A stretch of 64,000 bases of DNA, from NCBI GenBank assembly GCA_001599815.1, contig BCIA01000001.1, positions 4,840,934-4,904,933 on the forward strand, given 5' to 3'. This document shows positions 34,201-46,300 of this stretch, in pieces. Source of the DNA: Furcasterigmium furcatum (taxonomy: Eukaryota > Ascomycota > Sordariomycetes > Glomerellales > Plectosphaerellaceae). Each line of letters starts with the position of its first letter. Within the stretch, counting starts at the first letter, position 1. A program made the position numbers and the translations under genes. The notes under the pieces are model-generated. The model was not told the DNA's origin, did no database searches, and saw only the letters and a program-made list of their open reading frames with translations.

Positions 34201-35896
34201 GTTGGTTGCTGCGGCTGAGCCAGCCCGATCTGATCTGATCTGATGGGCGGACGATCTGCTCCTGGGAGACAGACCCCGGCCGACGACTCCACACCTCACC
34301 TTGAGTCTCGAGACACAAGGTCGGATGCCTTCGTGAAGTCACGAGAACCATGCGGTCCGTGTGGCCTGGGAGCTGATGGACGAGGGAAACCTCGCATCCC
34401 GAGGTTGCGTCGTACAGACCGAAACCCCGGCTGTGGCCACCTCCGCCCGGCGGCCAGACGTGGCAGACGAGGGCACCAGCGGGCTGCAAGATCAGCAAGA
34501 AAATGACAGCTCCCTTTTCTCTTCCAGATGGCACATAAGCGAGCTGCTGACCGGGGCACGCCAGGCAAGCCGGCCGGTATGCGGTTTGCCAAGCACACAC
34601 ATGTGGTGTTGGAAGCAGGTCGCCAAAGATCTTGGTTGCAGGTGGACCAGACCAATCTCGCAGCTGCGATGAGATTGCAGACGGCCGCTGTGCTGCCGCC
34701 GTAGGTCTCTCGCACGGCATTGGACGGTCGAGACCGGGTGCCCGCATGCGATATGACCGATGATGAAGATCCAGATGGCCCTGCGGCACGGCGCGGAGGA
34801 TGATCTCGCATGTTCCGGCCACTGGACCCCACGCCCCGCGGGCGAGCACTTGCTGAATCCGATCGGATGGATTCATCTGGAGTCACAGCGGGTGATGTGC
34901 ATGGTTTGCCATGGGCGGCGCACGGGTCGTGGGCTTCCCGGTCAGCTTGGTGTATAGTAATCACCAGCCGCCGGAAACGCAGGGCTTCAGCCCGCCTCCG
35001 CTGAGGGTGACGACCTCTCTGTCTCGCAAGCCTTGTCTTGCCTGGAGTGTTTCCTCGCTTCACCGGTCCCCGAGGCAACCCGGCGGGCGTGAAGCTTCCT
35101 CATCCCTTGCATGACCGCGTGGGTTGAGGCCACGAGCTCGCGAGAATCGCGGACGACTTCGGGCGACGATGTTGGAGGAGGCGGAAAGTCGGTCAGACGT
35201 CATGACGAACCGGAGGGATGTGGCATTGTGCCGCCCAAAGCCACCGGATGGGTTGGCGCATTGCGTGGGCGTGGGAAGAGATGGCTGCAGAGCCAGCACA
35301 TATCGTCTCATTGTGCCAAGCAGCTGCAGTGCCCGCCCCGGCGGCCATTCGCCACGCCGCGATTCTGTACCCTGCATCATGCCCGATTAATGTCGGATGT
35401 GACTGATCTCAATCTGCTCCGTTGGACGCGGAGATCTGGGCTCGCCTTGTGCAGCCCTGGGTCCGGCGTCGCATCTTGCAGGTCACGACTGATCCATGGT
35501 AGTGGTTGTGCAGTCCCAGATTTTCTGAACTCGCGTATATTAAACAAACAAAGAGTATGTGTCAACTATAGCCTCTCTGGAGCAAATATGCACTTGAATC
35601 GGACATGCGCTGGACGAGGGGTTGGAGTCGGGACGATGGCCGTCTCGGCTCCTCTATAAGGCCCCTGGTTACCCGCCCTCTACGCCGCACACGGCGGCGG
35701 CGATGCACGTCGTCTCCCTCTCATCAGCTCCCCCCCCAAAGACATGACCTGCGACGCCTTGAATGCAAAGACTCCGTCGCTCTGGATAGATGCTGCCACG
35801 ATTTGGGATGGTCATGGTGCACCGCCCGGCTCATTCGAGAATCATTTTCGTGTCGTTCCATGTCACCACCCGGCGAACATGGCCAGGGCGGTTCGA
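31259..35896. other. Long stretch (4.6 kb) without a supported gene
   Basis: It lies between the RRM gene's 5' end and the P450-reductase 3' end, both minus. The first about 800 bp are pyrimidine-rich on the minus strand and may be promoter and leader. A 90-codon minus frame at 32629-32901 has coding-like codon choice. A 424-codon frame (33602-34876, minus) has Arg/Ser/Pro/Cys-rich composition typical of chance frames in GC-rich DNA. There is a short GATCT tandem at about 34224-34241 and a TATAAA at 34175-34180. No transposase, tRNA or array seen. Confidence 0.5.
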
Positions 35897-38093
35897 TTAC
35901 GACCAGACATCCTCCTGTAAATTGTGTCAGTTCCATCATCTTTTTCGAGGGACTGATTGCGAATAGGCCTACCTGGTACTGGTTCGCCGCCCTCATGTTC
36001 TTCACAATCTCCTCGCCCTTGGCCTCGGGCACACCACGCTGCTCGGCGATGATCTGGCCGAGGAACGTGTTCACCTCGCGGGCCATGTTGGCGGCGTCGC
36101 CACAGACGTAGAAGTAGGCCTTCTTCTCGAGGAGAGCGTTGACCTCGGCGGCCTGCTCACGGAGGCGGTGCTGAACGTAGACCTTCTTGGAGCCCTCGCG
36201 AGAGAAGGCAGTGATGAGCTCGAACTTGTCACCAAGGGCTTGCTTGTAAGACTGCACAAACGATGGTCAGTTTGCTGGTAGTAGGATTGGGCAAAGTCTG
36301 TCGGAGCATACCTCAAATTCGTCCTGGTAGACAAAGTCTTCCGTCGACTTTCTGCAGCCGTAGAACAGCATGGTCTTGCCGACTTCGGTGCCCTCGGAGG
36401 CCAGCTTCGCCCTCTCCTGAAGGAAACCACGGAAGGGGGCGACACCGGTGCCGGGGCCGACCATGATGATGGGTCTCGTGGGGTCGGAGGGCAGCTTGAA
36501 GTTGGAGTGGCGGACGTGCACCGGGACGTGGATGCCGTCGTACTTGTTCCTGGGGCCGGTGATTTCGTACGTCAGACCGAAGGGTTCGGGGCTCGGGTCG
36601 CCGTTCTGCTTCTGCTTCAGCGCGAAGAGGTAGTTGGTGGCAACTCCGCGGAAGGGCTCGTCGCGGGCGGGGAGCCGCTGGTTCTCGACGACGGCGGTAA
36701 TGGCGATCTTCTTGGGCTGGACCAGAGAGGAGGACGAGATGGAGTAGTAGCGGGGCTGGAGCTTGGTGAGTCCCTCAATCCAGGCAGAGAAGGGAATGTT
36801 AGTCCACTTCTGACCGCCGCCGACAGACTCGAGGAAACGGGTGATGTTGAAGAAATGAGCGCCGGTCTTGTCGTGGAAGTAGTCCTTGTCGCTGCCCAGC
36901 TTGGTCATCTCGGCCTTGGCCTTCTCGTTGGGGGCGAAGGCGGCAAGGGTCGAAACAAACTGGCGGGAGACGGGGGCGCAAACCTCAAGGTGGTAGCGGA
37001 TGATGGCATCGTAGGTGGTGGGCGTGGGGAAAGGCACCTTGGCCGTTGGCTCGAGAGCCTTGACACTGACGACGGTGTTCCTCTTCTCCTTGAGTCCGAT
37101 GAGATCCAGGAAACGATCGACCTCGTCGCCGGCGTTGGTGGGCCAGATGGCGACGTGATCGCCGGTCTGGTAAGAGAGGTTGGAGGCGCTGACGTCGATC
37201 TCCATGTGCAGGCAGTTCCTGTCCTTGACGGAGAAGAGCTCCTTGGACTCGGCGATGGGGGCGATGTAGGGGTTGTGGGCGTTGAAGGGGCCCTTGGCGG
37301 CTCCGTCGAGGTGCATCTTGTTGGGCTCGCCGAGGTAAACCTCGGGAGACTCAGGGGTCAGGCCCTCACGCTCAGTGATGCCGAAGATGGGCTCGTAGAC
37401 GGCCTCACGCTCCTCCAGACCCATCTTGTCGGCCAGAGCAGCCCACATGGGATCCTTCCAGGCGAGGAAGTCCTCCTCCATTGTGCCGGCGCCATCGTCA
37501 CCCTCGCCAGCCTCGCCGATTCTGTGGGCGCCCAGCTTCTCGAGAGCCTTGTTGACGTTGCGGACCATCGAGTTGTAGTGCTCGTAGGTGTTGTTGCCCA
37601 GACCGAAGGCGACGAAGTTGAGGTTGCCCAGAGGGGTGTCGTTGCTCTCGGAGAAGGTGGCGTCCTCGCCGGTGATGAACTCGTAGAACTCGACGGCGTT
37701 ATCGGTGGGTTCTCCCTCACCGTACGTGGCCAGGACGAACATGACGACCTTGTCGCTGGGCACGGTATCGAGGTTGTCAAAGTCGTACTCCTCGAGGTCG
37801 GCCACCATGGTCTCGAGACCGAACCTGCTCTTGCCCTCCTTGGCTAACCTGGAGGCGTAGTCCTCGGCGGTGCCGGTCTGGGATCCGTAGAAGATGACGC
37901 AGTTCTTGCCGGACTCCTCCATCTTCTCGATGATGTTTCTCGTCTTGCCGGGCTTGGCGCCGCCGGGGGTCGCGAAGCCATTGGCGTAGGGGTCCTTCTC
38001 CTTGGCCCAGAACTTACCCTTGGTGAAGTAGGCGGCGGTGCCGAAGAGGATGACGGAGAGGACGAGAACGTCCAGAGTATCGAGTTCCGCCAT
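35897..38093 (-). CDS. cprA: NADPH-cytochrome P450 reductase
   Basis: Diflavin enzyme of the ER membrane that passes electrons from NADPH through FAD and FMN to P450s, including the ergosterol enzyme CYP51. 692 residues from exons 38093-36312, 36251-35973 and 35914-35897. The last exon has only 18 nt and supplies EDVWS and the stop; VWS is the normal CPR C-terminus, with the Trp that stacks on FAD. An N-terminal anchor spans about residues 7-23. FMN binding: YGSQTGTAEDYA (69-80) and ATYGEGEPTDNA. FAD binding: PRYYSISSSS. NADPH binding: GPGTGVAPFRGF, YGCRKSTEDFVY and YFYVCGDAANMA. All motifs are intact. Divergent from TAO3 over 2.2 kb. Confidence 0.97.
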
Positions 38094-40329
38094 GTTTGCA
38101 AGGTTGGATGTGCAGCACGTCTAGGTGGTTGAGCGATTTGCTTCGAAAAGAGGAAAATCGTCAGATGCAACTCGGGCGAGACGAAGACGGCAAGAGACGT
38201 GTGACGCTGAAACCCGACGAGCCAGTAGCCGAGAGGCGAGCAACGGCGACGATCGGTGGTGGTACGGAGTCGGAAACAGGAACAAGCCGCGGGGAGAGCG
38301 GACAGAAAGTTGGAGAAGCCTGGAGGTGTTCACATGTGTCCCGTCAGCGAGCAGATTCCGAGAAACAAGCGCCATTCCGAAAAAGAAGCGCCGCCACCCA
38401 CCGCCCCTCAACCGGCACAGGCTGCCGGTCCTCAGTCCAGGCACGCAGCGAGCGAGCGAGCGAGGGGTCGGGCGGGCGCAGACTTCCTGGGGGATTTTGC
38501 GGTGCTCGACTTACCCTGAAGCGAGTGCGACAGACGGCGCAACAACGAGGCGTGGTTCCTCTTGTTGTTGAAGAAGTTTTGGACAAGTGTACGATTGTCG
38601 GGAGGGAATAAGGGTTCCGGGGGTGAGACGACGGATGTGGGCAAATGGAAGATGAGACCAAGACCCAGCAGACCGGCCGGGATGCAGTGGGCGTTCCCCG
38701 GTACCGAATAGGCCAATCTCGTGGATGGACCCCCTTCAAAAAGTTGCTCTGTTTGGTGACTTGACGAGCCCACATCAGGCCACCGACAATGGGCGCACAC
38801 CCCCCTCGCAGAATTCAATTGGCTCCACGGGATCTTATCGATTTGGGGGGTCCTCCCCGGAAAACCTTCGGCCTCCGGCGCAGGTGGAGGCCCGATGAAC
38901 CCCGGCAGCCGGTGCCGTGGGAACAAGCCGTTGGCACTGAAAGCCGCCGCAACACAAGCCGCCCCCTCTCCCCAATTGCCCCAACTTGCCCCTCCGGCAA
39001 GATATTTCGGTACCTACTGACATGCGGGCCTTCCTGCTCGTGCGAAATTCCGAGCCGGTGCCGAATCTTCTCTCACCCGGGATGGGAAACGGCTGGAACC
39101 GCGTCTGGGGCCCCGAGCTGACATTGTTGGAGGAGCCGATTGCCTGCAAGATGCCCGCAAGTGCCGCTGGGGCCTGATACGAGTACGAGACCACCTAGGC
39201 CAAAGTCACTGGCAGTTGAGTGTGAGCCGCTCTCGGCTTTGTTAAAGCGAAACTGGGTGTCAAATTCGGCATATCTCTCAGGATTGCGCTGGGATTCCGC
39301 GTCAGGACGTCTCCAAAAAGGACTCGGGCTGTCTTTCCTTGACCGTGTCCACGTTCCGCGGATTGCCGTGTGCAAGCGTACTTCTTAAGAAGTTCTCCAC
39401 TGACTCGCCGCCAGTGAGCCATATTTGACGGCCTCACGCGACAATAGTAGGGGAGGTAATGTCATGAGGAGGAACAGGTGGGTGCAAATGACGGCCTTCG
39501 TCTTTCAAATGTTCTCAGTCGCGACTTGCGCGTCTTCCGAATGAGCTACACACATCGAATTTCATCGACTCCTCATCAGATTGGTGTCAATGCGCGCTCA
39601 ATATCCACCCAGGGGTGGTTGAATAATTGATAATTCCAGTCCTCTCACAGCACAGCCATCATTGCTATCTCGGCGTCAAGCAACCTGGGAGTCTTCGTGT
39701 CTTTGGAGAATCATGCGCCTATCATCGACTTTTGGACGGTGATTGTGGCTGCTCAGGTTTGAGTCTTCACAGGTGACTGGCTGGCTCCTTGGCCTTCTTA
39801 CCCCTATCCCCCCGCAACCGCAGGCTATTCGACAGTTCGCACACGTGATAGCGACGGAGAGGCCCAAGCTAGGTGGTGACTTAGCAGCCCCTGAACGAAT
39901 CAGGAACACTCTCCACCCCTGCAGCGCCACATGAATTCCTCCGGTGATCGACGCAGCACACCGCGAGCTCCACTAGCATTGACAACTCGAAGTTGACAGG
40001 CTGAGCTGGCCAAGGGGACCTGACCTACCAAAAGTCGAGCGACGACAAGACCTGCGAACGAGCCCAGAGAGAGGCTGGACTGAGACGACGACTACAGTAG
40101 CACCCTCACCACCTCCCACCATCATCGAGTCTCCCGCCACGGGGCCGACAACCTACGTACAACACCAGTAGCGCGCGCTGCCAGATACTCGAACCGGCGC
40201 TTCCACACGCTTCTCCTCCGGCTGAGACCGTTGCCGTTCCATCAGTGCTCCCGCGCAGTGTATGGATGGTGATGATACCATTGGATCGATCGCTGTAATT
40301 CGGACCATGGCACTTGGTCCAACTTGACA
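38094..40329. promoter_or_regulatory. Long divergent intergenic region, P450 reductase and TAO3
   Basis: 2236 bp. It has a palindromic E-box CACATGTG at 38331-38338, about 240 bp upstream of the reductase start, and a short GCGA tandem near 38446-38464. The reductase belongs to the sterol pathway, but no sterol-response consensus was found. No coding frame is convincing; part is probably the TAO3 leader. Confidence 0.4.
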
Positions 40330-43300
40330 ATGGGTTAGTCGAGACAAGTCTCCGTCTTTCTTCCTCTCCATCTCCCGTCTGGTGGCTCTCTGTCCTCTGG
40401 TCCACAACGCCCGTTCCCCCTAACGGCGGACTTGGACCCGGCTACGCACATCTGTGCGCCGCAAAACGTCTCGCGCGTCCAACGTCTGCCGTCCATCCGT
40501 CCATCGTGCCTCGCGTTTCACAAGAGAGGGGATCGAATGTTCCTTGACTGACGAGTCCTCCTCGCCTTGCTCAGTAGCTCCGTCCCAGACGCTGCCCGAC
40601 CATCTTCAAGATCCGCTCAAGTTCTCCCCGCGATCCGTCACGACCCTCGACGAAGAAGACGAAGATAGCCCCGTCGCCTCCCCCGACTGGGACCGAACGT
40701 TACGACCCGTAGGCCTCGACCAGGCTGCACATCCCATCTCTCGGTCTGTTGCCCATTCGCGCGAGTCCTCCCTGGAGAAGCTCTCCGGCTCGACCTCTTC
40801 CCTGGCCTCGCCCCGGACACTTGCAGGTCAGCAGCGCCAGGGCATCGGGGCCGTCTTTGAACGATCTGTCGACCCCAAGAGCGCGTCCTATGGCCATCAC
40901 CGCCAGACCTCTATCGTACACGGCATTCAGCATTCTCGAAATGGCAGTCTCGCCAGCTCCTCGTCCAGTCCCCTCAGCCCGCAGATGATCGCTGCGGCTG
41001 GCGCTGGCCTTGCCCCCGAACGCCCGGAGATACATGCGGTGGCACGCCTCGAGGGTGACCCGGTAAATACATCGAGACCACCTACCAGCTTGGCGGGATC
41101 TGTCGCCGGCCTGGAGACCGCAACCTTGGACAACCCCGGCCACGCCATCACGCAAAAGAAGGTAGAACGGATGCATAGCAAGTCAAGGCGCGAGCACGCG
41201 TCTGGCCACCACCACTCGCACTCGTCAAGACACCACAAGGACGACCAGCAAAAAACCGTCGGGGAATACGCCCTCCATGTTCTCTTCACATCTGTACGCA
41301 TGCCCCGCGTCCACCACGCAGGCCCGCCACTCAGCTAACCGTGCGTCGCAGTTCATCGCCCAGGCAGAGGAGAAACTTAATGACTGCATCACTGTTCCCT
41401 TTGACCCGGAACCCCCTGTCGAGCAAATATGCGGGCCAGGCGTCGACACCAACTTCGACCAGATCATCTCGGCGCTGGGCCACATAGCTCGGTCGAGGCC
41501 GAAGCCCTTGATCGACTCGATGATGCTCTGGAGAAAAAGCAAGAGTGACGCGGCAAATAGCGCACGTTCACAGCTCCAGCAGCAGTCCAAATCTAACCTG
41601 CCCGGTCCTCTGCAGCGCAGAAACACAGAACCTGTTCAACCGCCATCCGCTGGCGCCACTGCCAGCGACAATCCGTTGCTGAGCCCCGGTGCATCCATGG
41701 CGGCCAAGCAAGAGTTCGTGGCCCATGCTGAGCGGCGATCCACCGTCTCAATCTACATTTTATGTCGTGTTCTCCTCCAGGTCATCGGCCAGACGAGCCT
41801 TCACCTCCTGACGCCGGAAATGGAAGAAAAGCTGGAGGGCATCATCTTCGGCCAGCTGACCATCGCTGACACGGAGCAACTTCTGGTCAGCCCGTTGAAA
41901 CTAGCAAACTGGAATCTATTTGCCCAGTTGCTCGGTGTTATGAGCGACGTCAACTTCAAAGGCGTCTCGGACAGGTTCCTCGACAACATCGACCAGTCAC
42001 TCAAGGAACTGGCCGTTCGGAGCCCGATATCGCCTCCTGGCCGGGATATACGCGACCCGGATGTGAAGATCGAACTTGTTCTGGGCGGTATGAAGCATAT
42101 CAAGATCAAGCTTGCGCCTACCGCAGCATGGGAACAATCTTGCGACTTCCTGATCAAACTTGGCCGACTGTTTGGCCGTTCAAAGGGCCAGAAGGTCAAG
42201 ACGGCGTTCTGCCAGGTGCTCGAGGTCCTCGTACTTCCCATTGCCGCCAATGCCACAGCCACCGAGCTTTCGCATCCGAAATGGGCAGACGTCCTGAGCG
42301 CCATCGGGCAACGTTTGGGCCAAATGTTTGTCAAACCCCGACACTGGAATTTCGCCTTCCCCTTGACCGCGACTATGCTTTGTGTCTCTACGCCTGATAC
42401 GTTCAGCTCCCAGTGGCTCCAGCTCATCTTACCTCTGCAGCCCAAGGTGAAGGATCGTTATACACGGCCCCTGAGCCTCCAGGTCATATCCAGGCTCGTG
42501 TGGACGTACCTCTTCAGGATTAACGACAATTTCGCAAATGCAACACGGAAGATTGACGAAGTGATGAAGCTTGTCGTTCCAACGGCTAGACGTGGCCTAG
42601 TTGCATCCGACTCTGCAGTTGTCGATCCATTACTCCAGATCATCCGTTTCGTCGGCTTCAAGTATCCCGAATTCTGCTTCAAGAACATCGTGTTCCCTCT
42701 GATCAACGCGGATCTGGTCGTCTCCAACAAGGACACCAGAATAGAGCAGCTTGATCCTGACCGGATGGTCATTGGTATCAAAGCCTTCCTGCTGATCATC
42801 TCTGATCTCGAGAAAGGCGCCCAAGGACGTCCCCCCTTCCCTGTCAGCTACGCCCAACCTTCCAACCAGGAGCGCATGCCCACCTCACCGGCAGTCTCGA
42901 CGCCTCACGATGGTCCACTCTCAAATCCCTCTCTACCTTCGACGGCGGAAAGTGAGGAACTCGCGAGGCCCGTCGCCAGCCACCTGCTGGAGGACGGCAT
43001 TCGGGTCTACTATAACCGGTTCTGTGAAGTTCTCGGAAAGATCACCATCCTCTGCGACAACACATTTGGCGGACAAGCCGCACTAGACGAGAAGTTCAAC
43101 AGCCCCGGCCCGAAGACCCCTATGACCGACAGTTTCAACTTCACGCGCAGAGACGACCAGCAGACACCAGCAGATGCAAAGCAGCCGTTTTATGAGCTAC
43201 TGCATGTTGCTGTTCAAGCGTTACCTCGGTGCCTGTCGGCTGACATCCCCTTCAATTCCCTGATCAACCTCCTCTGCACAGGGACGGCCCATGTCCAGTA

Positions 43301-46300
43301 CAACATTGCCCATTCTTCGGCGAGATCTCTGAAGGCCATCGCACGGCAATCTCATGCCCAGCAAGTGACAATGGGGTTCGCCAGGTTCATCTTCAATTTT
43401 GATGACCGGTACTCGACCATGTCTGACGGTGGCATGTTGGGTTCTGGCCACATCGAAAGCACCCTGCGGCTCTACATTGAGCTTCTCAAGATCTGGATCG
43501 AAGAAATCCGCCAGAAGACGAAAGACGCATCTTCTGAGCAGAGTGACGTTGGCGATATGAGGCGTGCCAAGCTCGATCTCTCTAGTATATGGGCCGAGGT
43601 TGACCATGCAGAGGCACATGGTCTCTTCTTTCTATGCTCGCAATCCCGCCGCGTCCGCTACTTCGCCATCACCGTCCTGCGTCTAATAGCAGATTTTGAC
43701 GGGGCTCTTGGGAAAAACAAGACCGATGAGAAAGACACCATGCGGGTCATCGACATCATTGAGAACGACTCATTGCAGGTGCTTAATTTCAAGGATGAGC
43801 ACCTCTCCGTCGCGGAACGGACCAGACTGCAGCGAGGCATGCAGAACAACAAGGACAGGGGCGCTTTAGTGGAACTGTGCACCAGCGACGTGTCGTACGA
43901 CACCACATTGTGGTTCAAACTCTTCCCCAACCTCATTCGCATTGCCCATGAGAAATGTCCCTTTACGGTCACCATTGGCCGCGACCTGATCTGCAACCGA
44001 ATCCTCCAGATGTACAAGGCCATTACGGTCCTGTCCGAGCCGTCGCGAGGTTTATACTACGGGAACGATTCGGGAAGCGGCCGGCTGGCGGGTCGGACGC
44101 CCACGACGCAGCCCGAGGTTCTTATTGAGCAATGGAAACTTTACCTCATCTTCGCTTGTACGACATTGGCCGACACTGGGACGCAGATGGCGAGTCCCGC
44201 CCAGGCTACACAACATGCCAGGAAGGGGTCGAAGCCCAGCTCGGCGGACAAGATTGTCTCAGCCCGCCTGTTGTTCAAGTACCTCATACCCCTCCTCTCG
44301 GCCTCGTCCGGATCTGTACGTGAGGCCGTTGTTCTAGCGATGGGCTCGATCAACGTGCACATATATCGGCCTCTCCTGGAGGAACTCGCCGGTCAGGCCT
44401 CTCGTTGCAACGACGAAGCACGGGCTCGCATTCACCAAAGGACCAACAGCAGCCCGAGACGCAATCGCAAGATGGACCTCTTGCGCACTGAGATCACACA
44501 TATCTACAAGCTGACGTCTCACTTCCTGAAACAACCCGAGGTCTATCAAGATGAATGGGTCTTGAACAACTTGGTGACATACACGAGAGACCTGAAGCTG
44601 TTCTTGATGGACAGTGATGTTCAGATTGACTGGGAGTTCCAGAAGCTCCGGCGGCATTACTGCGGATTGATGGAAGAGCTCTTTGAAGGGATCAACAGAA
44701 CCGAGGACCCTTTCCGATGGATGACATTTGAATCCAGGAAATCGGCATTCTCTCTTATGGAGGACTGGTGCGGAATCTCTCCGAACCAGAGCCGAATCCG
44801 CGCCAGAGAGGACACAATGAGACAGTCCATGATAGACCAACAATCCCACGGGGAGCGGGTCACGATCACCGCCGCCATGGAGATTGAAAAGCGCAATCTC
44901 CGAACTGCGGCCTTGAGTGCCATGGCGGCGTTGTGCGCGGGACCCATGAGTCTCACGACCGAAGGCGGTGCGACGCTTCAGTTCGACGTACGGCGGATGC
45001 TATCCTGGATTGAGGCCATCTTCAACTCAGGTAGTGACCGTATGAATGTCATCGGGCGACGAGCACTGCAGAACCTGATCGCGCACAACCGGGAGTATCC
45101 GTACCTCCTGGAGCACTGCATGGCCAGATGCTACCTTTCCGATGTTCCCAAGGTCATGGAGAGCTACTTTGAGGTGGTCACGGAGGTCTTACTGGAATAC
45201 CCGGCATACCCGATTCCTTCTTGGAAGCTGCTTGGCTTGTGCCTCTTCACTCTGGGCTATGACGAGAGTGATATCAGAACCAAGTCTGCTCGCTTGCTTC
45301 GGGCCTGTGAGGAGCGACAGCAGACGGGGCGAAATTCCAAAATCCAGGACTACGACATCAGCATCTCGGACAAGACAAAGGCCGTGTACAAGAATGCACA
45401 GTTCGAGATCTCGAAACGATTGGCGAAGCAGCACACGGAACTGAGCTTCCACATCTTCTCAGAGTTCACACTATACTTTAAGGACCTCCAGCCCGTTTCA
45501 CAGAGAAACGTGGTTGCCGTCATCTTGCCCTGGATACAGTCGATCGAGCTGACCGTGGATGCCAACGGCGGCCCGACGGCTCAGTCATACGTCTTGCTAG
45601 CCAACCTCCTGGAGATCACAATCAAGTCGAGTGGCGCCCTGCACAACGAGGTGCAGGCTCTCTGGCAAGCCCTGGCAACAGGGCCATACCCTGGCAATGT
45701 GCGACTCATCCTCGATTTCATCATGGGTCTTTGCCTCGACCGACGGGAGCAAAACTTCGTTCAGTATGCCAAACAGGTGGTCGTTTTCCTCGCCAACACA
45801 ACTACTGCTCCCGGCATCAAAGTTGTCGAGTTCTTGCTTCTGCAGCTAAATCCGAAAGCAATGGTGCCGACAGAGAGGAAAGAAATGGGACCGCCTGCCG
45901 ATGTCATTCAATTGCCATACTGTGCAGATTTGAGTGAAGCCCTTCCTGTCGGGACCAAGACTGCTGGCTTTTCCCTGGGACAGCTCACCCTCATCTTACT
46001 CGTCGACCTCATGGTGTCACCAGTTCAGCTGACACCGGAGCATGTACCACTTCTTCTCCATGCTCTCACCGTGCTGTGGGATCACTACACCCCTATGGTT
46101 CAGGACCAGGCTCGCGAGATGTTGATTCATCTCATCCATGAGCTGGTCATCTCCCGTCTGGACGACAAGGCAACAGCGGCAACAAAGAAGTCCATCGAAG
46201 ACATGGTCGACCTCATCAGACGACATGACAGGATTGTCGTCTGGAGCTATGAGGACAGCAATGGCAAGGGAGACGATGACCACAAAGTCCCACCCAGCAT

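Noticed and set aside
33602..34876. 424-codon open frame on the minus strand
   Set aside because: Composition rich in Arg, Ser, Pro, Cys and His, no domain, no hydrophobic core pattern and no consistent codon preference; long chance frames are common in GC-rich DNA. Kept only as a note in the gene-desert entry.
36507..37847. 446-codon frame opposite the P450 reductase gene
   Set aside because: It is the antisense shadow of a highly codon-biased gene; the repeated Gly/Val/Asp/Leu pattern is the reverse complement of preferred codons. The reductase motifs are intact on the other strand.
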